A DNA stretch of 64,000 nt from Serratia liquefaciens ATCC 27592 (lineage in GTDB: Bacteria > Pseudomonadota > Gammaproteobacteria > Enterobacterales > Enterobacteriaceae): the NCBI RefSeq assembly GCF_000422085.1, contig NC_021741.1, forward strand, positions 2,046,001 to 2,110,000, given 5' to 3'. Made by a program: the position numbers and the translations under genes. A model generated the notes under the pieces. That model ran no database searches. It was not told the origin of the DNA and saw nothing but the letters and a program-made list of their open reading frames with translations. Below, piece after piece: positions 58,958 through 64,000 of this stretch (positions are counted from its first letter, which is position 1; the number at the start of each line of letters is the position of its first letter).

Positions 58958-59713
58958 ATGCGTTTTGACAATAAAGTGGTAGTGATCACCGGTGCAGGCA
59001 ATGGGATGGGAGAGGCGGCAGCGCGTCGTTTTTCTGCCGAAGGGGCTACCGTGGTATTGGCTGACTGGGCGAAAGAGGCGGTGGACAAAGTTGCCGCTTC
59101 GCTGCCAAAAGGCAAGGCACTGGCGGTACATATTGACGTTTCCGACCACGTTGCGGTTGAAAAAATGATGAATGAGGTGGCCGAAAAATTAGGCCGCATC
59201 GACGTGCTGCTCAATAACGCAGGCGTGCACGTGGCCGGCAGCGTATTGGAAACCAGCGTTGCCGACTGGCGACGCATTGCCGGGGTGGATATCGATGGCG
59301 TGGTATTCTGTTCCAAATTTGCCATGCCGTATCTGCTGAAAACCAAAGGCTGCATCGTTAACACCGCGTCGGTTTCCGGGCTAGGTGGTGACTGGGGCGC
59401 GGCGTACTACTGCGCGGCGAAAGGGGCGGTGGTTAACCTGACGCGTGCCATGGCGCTGGATCATGGCGGTGACGGTGTGCGGGTCAACTCGGTATGTCCG
59501 AGCCTGGTGAAAACCAATATGACCAACGGCTGGCCGCAGGAGATCCGCGACAAGTTTAACGAGCGTATTGCGTTAGGCCGAGCGGCGGAGCCGGAAGAGG
59601 TGGCGGCAGTAATGGCATTTCTGGCCAGTGACGACGCCAGTTTTATCAATGGTGCCAACATCCCGGTAGACGGCGGGGCGACCGCCTCTGACGGCCAGCC
59701 GAAGATTGTTTAA
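58958..59713 (+). CDS. Short-chain dehydrogenase/reductase (SDR)
   Basis: A 251-aa classical SDR. The nucleotide motif is TGAGNGMG, with NNAG, catalytic Ser in TASVSGLGG and YxxxK in YYCAAKG; the C-terminal ending is NGANIPVDGGATASDGQP. An Asp at the end of the second strand (VLADWAK) favours NAD. The substrate is not recognisable. It starts after GGAGGAGG and is convergent with puuB across a hairpin. Confidence 0.9.
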   Translation: MRFDNKVVVITGAGNGMGEAAARRFSAEGATVVLADWAKEAVDKVAASLPKGKALAVHIDVSDHVAVEKMMNEVAEKLGRIDVLLNNAGVHVAGSVLETSVADWRRIAGVDIDGVVFCSKFAMPYLLKTKGCIVNTASVSGLGGDWGAAYYCAAKGAVVNLTRAMALDHGGDGVRVNSVCPSLVKTNMTNGWPQEIRDKFNERIALGRAAEPEEVAAVMAFLASDDASFINGANIPVDGGATASDGQPKIV

Positions 59714-59722
59714 GCGGTAATT

Positions 59723-59749
59723 TCGGGCCCGGTGGTATACCGGGCCCGA
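59723..59749. terminator. Hairpin between the SDR gene and puuB
   Basis: Perfect 11-bp arms TCGGGCCCGGT / ACCGGGCCCGA with a 5-nt loop, placed symmetrically between two convergent genes. T runs are short on both sides. Confidence 0.55.
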
Positions 59750-59754
59750 TAGCG

Positions 59755-61035
59755 TTACACCCCAATCCGATCCCGCAGCTGGTAGTAAGCTGCACCAATC
59801 GCGGTGAAAGGAATTTGCAGGTTGCGACCGCCGAAGAACGGCAGGTGCGGCAGCTTGGCAAACGCATCGAACCTTTCCGCATCGCCGCGCATCAGCTCGG
59901 CAATCAGTTTGCCCGCCAAATGAGTACAGGTCACCCCGTGGCCGCTGTAGCCCTGCATGTAATACACGTTATTTTCCAGCCGACCAAACTGCGGCATGCG
60001 CGACAGCGTCAGCAGGAAATTACCGGTCCAGCGATAGTCGAGACGCACGCCTTTGAGCTGCGGGAAAGTTTTCAGCAGCTTTGGCCGGATCAGATTGTCG
60101 ATATCGTCCGGATCGCGGGCGCCATACACTACGCCGCCGCCGTACAACAGGCGGTTATCGCCGGTGATACGGTAATAATCGAGCAGGTAGTTACAGTCTT
60201 CGACGCAGTAATTTTGTGGGATCAGCGATCGCGCCACTTCCGGCGCCAGCGGTTCGGTAGCCACCACCTGGGTGCCGCATGGCATGCTACGTTTCGCCAG
60301 CCGCGGTTCCAGCTTATCGCCCAGATAAGCGTTGCCGGCGACAATCACATAACGTGCTGTCACCTGGCCGTTGGCGGTGCTGACGATTGCCGGTTCGCCA
60401 TGACGGATGTGGGTGACCGCAGACTGTTCGAAGATCCGTCCACCCTGCAGGCGAATGGCTTCGGCTTCACCGAGCGCCAGATTCAGTGGGTGAATATGGC
60501 CGCCGCTGTGATCCAGCAGCGCGCCGACGTAGCGCTCGCTATCGACCTCCTGGCGGATACGCTCGGCGTCCAGCAATTCAAGCTGGGTATTGCCGTAGCG
60601 CTCCCAGTGCTGTTTTTGTTCGATCAACGCATGATATTGCCGGTTGTTCAGCGCGGCGAAGATGCCGCCAGGGCGATAGTCACATTCGATGGCGTACCGT
60701 TGGATACGGCTGCGAATGATCTCTGCGCCTTCAAACATCATGCTGCCGAGCAGGCGGGCGCTTTCGGCGCCATAACGCTGTTCAATGACGTCGATATCGC
60801 GGCTGTAGGAGTTCACCAATTGCCCGCCGTTACGTCCGCTGGCACCGAAACCGATGCGGGCAGACTCCAGCACCACCACGTTGTACCCCGCCTCTACCAG
60901 AAACAGCGCCGATGACAAACCGGTGTAGCCGCCGCCGACGATACAGACGTCGCATTCAATGGATTCATTCAGCTGCGGGTAGGGCGCGTGGTTGTTGGCC
61001 GAAGCCGCATAATAGCTTTTTACGTGTTCAGTCAT
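59755..61035 (-). CDS. puuB: Gamma-glutamylputrescine oxidase
   Basis: FAD enzyme of the Puu pathway; oxidises gamma-glutamylputrescine to gamma-glutamyl-gamma-aminobutyraldehyde with H2O2 release. The 426-aa protein follows E. coli PuuB from TEHVKSYYAASANNHAPYP, with the FAD-binding fold CDVCIVGGGYTGLSSALFL and GFGASGRNGGQLVNSYSRDIDVIE, to YYQLRDRIGV at the end. It is the last gene of the puuDRCB operon, 11 nt after puuC. Confidence 0.96.
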   Translation of the reverse strand: MTEHVKSYYAASANNHAPYPQLNESIECDVCIVGGGYTGLSSALFLVEAGYNVVVLESARIGFGASGRNGGQLVNSYSRDIDVIEQRYGAESARLLGSMMFEGAEIIRSRIQRYAIECDYRPGGIFAALNNRQYHALIEQKQHWERYGNTQLELLDAERIRQEVDSERYVGALLDHSGGHIHPLNLALGEAEAIRLQGGRIFEQSAVTHIRHGEPAIVSTANGQVTARYVIVAGNAYLGDKLEPRLAKRSMPCGTQVVATEPLAPEVARSLIPQNYCVEDCNYLLDYYRITGDNRLLYGGGVVYGARDPDDIDNLIRPKLLKTFPQLKGVRLDYRWTGNFLLTLSRMPQFGRLENNVYYMQGYSGHGVTCTHLAGKLIAELMRGDAERFDAFAKLPHLPFFGGRNLQIPFTAIGAAYYQLRDRIGV

Positions 61036-61046
61036 GATCTCTGCCC

Positions 61047-62543
61047 TTATTCCAATGAAATCCAGGTGGTTTTCAGCTCGGTGAATTTGTCCAGTGCGTG
61101 CAGTGACTTGTCGCGGCCGTTACCGCTTTGTTTGTAACCACCGAAAGGAACGGTCATGTCCCCGTCGTTGTAGTTATTGACGAACACCGTGCCGGCTTTT
61201 AGCTGACGCGCCAAACGATGGGCACGGGACAGGTCGCGGGTCCAGATTGCAGCCCCCAGGCCGTAGTCGCTGTCGTTAGCCAACTGCATGGCCTGCTGCT
61301 CGCCGCTAAACGAAGTGACCGCCAATACCGGGCCGAAGATTTCGTCGCGCGCCACGCTCATGGCGTTGTCTACCTGGGTGAGAATAGTTGGGCCGAGATA
61401 ACCGACGTGTTCGCCTTGCGGATGATCGCGACCGTCGAGGAACAGCGCAGCGCCCTGAGTCAAACCCTGTTCGATATAGTCGGCCACTTTCTCGCAGTGG
61501 CCCTGATCAATCAGCGTGCCCATCACCGTCGCCGGATCGAGCGGATTGCCTGGTGCAAAGGCTGCTGCATGGCGGCGCAACGCCTGTAAAAATTCTTGCT
61601 GTATGCTCTCTTCCACCAACAGCCGAGTACCGGCGATGCACACTTGCCCCTGGTTATAAAAAATCCCGGCGGCAGCGCTTTGCGCGGCCTTATCCAGATC
61701 CGGGCAGTCGGCAAAGATGATATTGGCGCTTTTGCCACCGGCTTCCAGCCAGACGCGTTTCATATTGGATTGGCCGGCATAGATCATCAGTTGTTTGGCC
61801 ACTTGCGTTGAACCGGTGAAGGTCAGCGCGTCGACGTCGTTATGCAGCGCCAGCGCTTTACCGGCATCGTGACCATAACCGGGAACGATATTCAGCACGC
61901 CGTCCGGCAGCCCGGCCTGCTGCGCCAGTTGCCCCAGATAGATCGCGCTCAGTGGCGATTTCTCTGAAGGTTTGAGGATCACGCTGTTGCCGGTGGCCAG
62001 CGCCGGACCGAGCTTCCAGCAGGCGAGCAATAACGGGAAATTCCACGGCACGATGGCGCCGACCACGCCAATGGGTTCGCGTTCGATTAACGCCAGCGCA
62101 TCGCTGCCGGTAGGGGCGATTTCGCCATAAACCTTATCGATCGCTTCGGCATACCAACGCAGGCAACGAATAGCACCGGGCACATCATCACGCAGGCTGT
62201 GACGAATCGGTTTGCCGGTGTCCAGCGTTTCCAGCAGCGCCAGCTCTTCGTGGTGTTGTTCCATCAATGTCGCCAGCTTGAGCAGCGTCGCCTTGCGTTG
62301 CGACGGGGCCGCGCGCGACCAGTCGCCACGCTCAAACACCTCGCGGGCGGCGCTGACCGCCAGGTCAATATCTACGCTGCTTCCTCGGGCCACCTGAGTC
62401 AGCTCTCGCTGACCGGCAGGATCCTCCACGGCAAAGGTTTCGCCTTCGGCCGCCTGCTGATAGCGGCCATTGATAAACAGTCGGTTCTCAATATTCAGGG
62501 CTTGCGCCCGGTGTTGCCAATACTGCAGGTGGTGGAAGTCCAT
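61047..62543 (-). CDS. puuC: Gamma-glutamyl-gamma-aminobutyraldehyde dehydrogenase
   Basis: NAD(P)-dependent aldehyde dehydrogenase converting gamma-glutamyl-gamma-aminobutyraldehyde to gamma-glutamyl-GABA. The 498-aa protein matches E. coli PuuC, with VPWNFPLLLACWKLGPALA, the catalytic Glu in WLEAGGKSANI and the catalytic Cys in NQGQVCIAGTRL, and the ending KFTELKTTWISLE. It lies between puuR and puuB in the conserved order. Confidence 0.96.
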   Translation of the reverse strand: MDFHHLQYWQHRAQALNIENRLFINGRYQQAAEGETFAVEDPAGQRELTQVARGSSVDIDLAVSAAREVFERGDWSRAAPSQRKATLLKLATLMEQHHEELALLETLDTGKPIRHSLRDDVPGAIRCLRWYAEAIDKVYGEIAPTGSDALALIEREPIGVVGAIVPWNFPLLLACWKLGPALATGNSVILKPSEKSPLSAIYLGQLAQQAGLPDGVLNIVPGYGHDAGKALALHNDVDALTFTGSTQVAKQLMIYAGQSNMKRVWLEAGGKSANIIFADCPDLDKAAQSAAAGIFYNQGQVCIAGTRLLVEESIQQEFLQALRRHAAAFAPGNPLDPATVMGTLIDQGHCEKVADYIEQGLTQGAALFLDGRDHPQGEHVGYLGPTILTQVDNAMSVARDEIFGPVLAVTSFSGEQQAMQLANDSDYGLGAAIWTRDLSRAHRLARQLKAGTVFVNNYNDGDMTVPFGGYKQSGNGRDKSLHALDKFTELKTTWISLE

Positions 62544-62558
62544 ACCTTGCTCCGTTGA

Positions 62559-63116
62559 TCAGAATGTCGTCGGCGTATGGGCGCTGATAATCCGGCAAAT
62601 CCGCGCCGACGTGTTGCTGAAACTGTGGGGAATGCCGGTGTTGATGGCGTAGCTCTGGCCGGCCAGCAGGGGATAAGCCTGCCCGTTGACCTGCAGTACG
62701 ACTTCGCCTTCCAGCAGGGTGCCGATCTCTTCCCCCTGATGCTTGATGCGTTCACCGGTGGTGGTACCCGGCTCATAGGTTTCGATCATCATCGCCAGGG
62801 TGCGATTAGGATCGCCGTTGTGGATCAGTTTCATAGAAACCCCCTGGCTGCCAATCTCGATCAGATCCTGGTAGTCGATAACAATCCGTGGCTCGGCCGG
62901 CTTCTCCGGTTCGGCGAAAAATGCCGACAGGGACAGCCCGTACACCGTCAGCAGCTTTTGTAAGGTGCTGATGGCCGGACTGACCTTGTCCTGTTCGATG
63001 GTGCTGATGGCGCTGTGAGTTAACCCAGACAGTTCGGCCGCGCGGCGCTGCGATAATCCCAATTGCTGGCGGATTTGCGACAGACGTTTGCCCGGTGCCA
63101 AGCTGACATCGCTCAT
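62559..63116 (-). CDS. puuR: Putrescine-utilisation repressor PuuR
   Basis: Represses the puu genes and is relieved by putrescine in E. coli. The 185-aa protein has an N-terminal helix-turn-helix (about 10-65; LSQIRQQLGLSQRRAAELSGLTHSAISTIEQDKV) and a C-terminal cupin domain (about 105-180; HQGEEIGTLLEGEVVLQVNGQAYPL). It matches E. coli PuuR at corresponding positions. Its start overlaps the puuD stop (ATGA). Confidence 0.95.
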   Translation of the reverse strand: MSDVSLAPGKRLSQIRQQLGLSQRRAAELSGLTHSAISTIEQDKVSPAISTLQKLLTVYGLSLSAFFAEPEKPAEPRIVIDYQDLIEIGSQGVSMKLIHNGDPNRTLAMMIETYEPGTTTGERIKHQGEEIGTLLEGEVVLQVNGQAYPLLAGQSYAINTGIPHSFSNTSARICRIISAHTPTTF

Positions 63117-63874
63117 GGGCGTTTTTCCTTTTGATAGTTCCGGCAGGCGCTAATGAAACCTTCAAACAGCAGGCGTGACAGGGCATATTCCTCGCTGTTC
63201 CATTCCGGGTGCCATTGCACGCCCAGCGCAAAGGGCTGATCGCGCAGGCTGATGGCTTCTACCAACCCGTCGGCGGCGTGAGCTTCGATACGTACGCTGG
63301 ATCCCAGCGTCTTCGCGCCCTGGCCATGCAGTGAGTTCACCCAGAATCTGTTGCAATCCGGTATCAGTTGCGAGAGTAAGCCCCCTTCCTGAACGATGAC
63401 TTCGTGGGCAGGGGCATATTGCTGTTCGAGCGGCAGGTCGTGATCTTCACGGTGTTCCAGCAGTTCGGGCAGTTCATACAGCCGGCGGTGCAGGGTACCC
63501 TGGGTGGCGACCACCATTTCCTGCATGCCACGGCAAATGGCGAAAAGGGGAATGCGCCTGTCGAGCGAGTGGCGGATCAGCGCCAGGCTCAATTCGTCTC
63601 GCCCGGGGTCGGCGTCAGGCTCATCGCCGTTTTCACCATAAAGGTGCGGCTGCACATTACTGGGGCTGCCTGGCAACAGAATGCCATCGAGTTGTGGCAG
63701 TAACTCTTCGAGCAGTTTCGGTTCTGCCAGCGCGTGTGGCAGGGCTATCGGCAACCCGCCCGCAGCGATAACGGCATTTAGGTACTTTTCTTGCAAGGTC
63801 TGAGTGAGGTGCCCGTTTAACCTATACCTGCACATCACTACGCCGACCACTGGTCTGTTAAATATATTGCCCAT
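63113..63874 (-). CDS. puuD: Gamma-glutamyl-GABA hydrolase
   Basis: Class-I glutamine-amidotransferase-like hydrolase that releases GABA from gamma-glutamyl-GABA. The 253-aa protein has the nucleophile Cys114 in FAICRGMQE and the histidine in LGVQWHPEWNSEEY of the catalytic triad, and follows E. coli PuuD closely from NRPVVGVVMCRYRLNGHLTQTLQEKY. It is the first gene of the operon. The partner puuA would be divergent beyond the window edge. Confidence 0.96.
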   Translation of the reverse strand: MGNIFNRPVVGVVMCRYRLNGHLTQTLQEKYLNAVIAAGGLPIALPHALAEPKLLEELLPQLDGILLPGSPSNVQPHLYGENGDEPDADPGRDELSLALIRHSLDRRIPLFAICRGMQEMVVATQGTLHRRLYELPELLEHREDHDLPLEQQYAPAHEVIVQEGGLLSQLIPDCNRFWVNSLHGQGAKTLGSSVRIEAHAADGLVEAISLRDQPFALGVQWHPEWNSEEYALSRLLFEGFISACRNYQKEKRP

Positions 63875-63892
63875 GCTGTCCCCTTGGTATGT

Positions 63893-63907
63893 TCGAAATT
63901 ATGAACG
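63893..63907. promoter_or_regulatory. Possible PuuR operator upstream of puuD
   Basis: TCGAAATTATGAACG, about 20 nt before the puuD start, keeps the core ATGAAC of the E. coli PuuR recognition sequence AAAATATAATGAACA but agrees at only 9 of 15 positions. A related TTGAAC element occurs on the minus strand at about 63930-63945. Weak evidence, supported mainly by location. Confidence 0.35.
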
Positions 63908-64000
63908 ATAAGCTTCTCCACTGCCGTTTCCGTTCAATATTTTATAAATCTAGCAGTGAGATGGGCAATATTCAAACTAAAAGTAACACTTGCAAAACAA

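Noticed and set aside
59815..60915. 366-codon plus-strand frame opposite puuB
   Set aside because: PuuB is complete on the minus strand; the frame is explained by its codon use.

Overview
The window is a chromosomal stretch of an enterobacterium, most probably a Serratia species. Almost every housekeeping protein reads as a close homologue of the Escherichia coli one, but the gene order has been rearranged. It also carries a chromosomal qnr gene of the QnrB/SmaQnr type and a periplasmic gluconate-dehydrogenase-type operon, a combination typical of Serratia. I identified genes by remembered family sequences and motifs; no database search was possible.

Left part (1-12.5 kb): the 3'-truncated prs, then ispE and lolB on the minus strand. 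Diverging from them is hemA-prfA-prmC-sirB2-sirB1-kdsA (heme precursor synthesis, translation termination, LPS KDO synthesis). hemA carries an apparent 2-nt insertion in a CG run that breaks the frame. Next come dauA (SulP transporter), a UPF0303 gene and a membrane diguanylate cyclase.

Middle part (12.5-46.4 kb): mfd; a PLP-dependent hydroxyamino-acid dehydratase divergent from a YheO-type regulator; lolCDE-nagK-cobB; and a phospho-glycoside locus (RpiR regulator, GH4 hydrolase, PTS EIICB) at the place where E. coli has potABCD. Then come pepT, hcxB, roxA and phoPQ with two well-spaced PhoP boxes. A periplasmic three-subunit dehydrogenase (triheme cytochrome c, GMC flavoprotein, Tat-exported small subunit) with a divergent MocR regulator and two GNAT acetyltransferases separates phoPQ from purB-hflD-mnmA-nudJ-(LprI-like)-rluE. 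icd follows.

Right part (46.4-64 kb) is accessory-rich. It holds an orphan gene in AT-rich DNA after icd, an AI-2E-family permease, an MFS exporter and a small membrane protein. A DUF2000 protein is followed by a LacI regulator with matching palindromic operators and an inositol-type isomerase/dehydratase plus Gfo/Idh/MocA oxidoreductase. Two unknown proteins precede the qnr gene, which has a perfect LexA box. A cspA-like cold-shock gene has a recognisable cold-box leader and is followed by a highly symmetrical, terminator-ended intergenic region that may encode a small RNA. A YcaC-like hydrolase, a universal stress protein, an SDR dehydrogenase and the putrescine-degradation operon puuDRCB end the window.

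The strongest leads are regulatory: the LexA-qnr, PhoP-box, LacI and FNR-box sites, and the structured region at about 57.05-57.25 kb. The hemA frameshift is the main anomaly to resolve. I saw no CRISPR array, insertion sequence, tRNA or rRNA.
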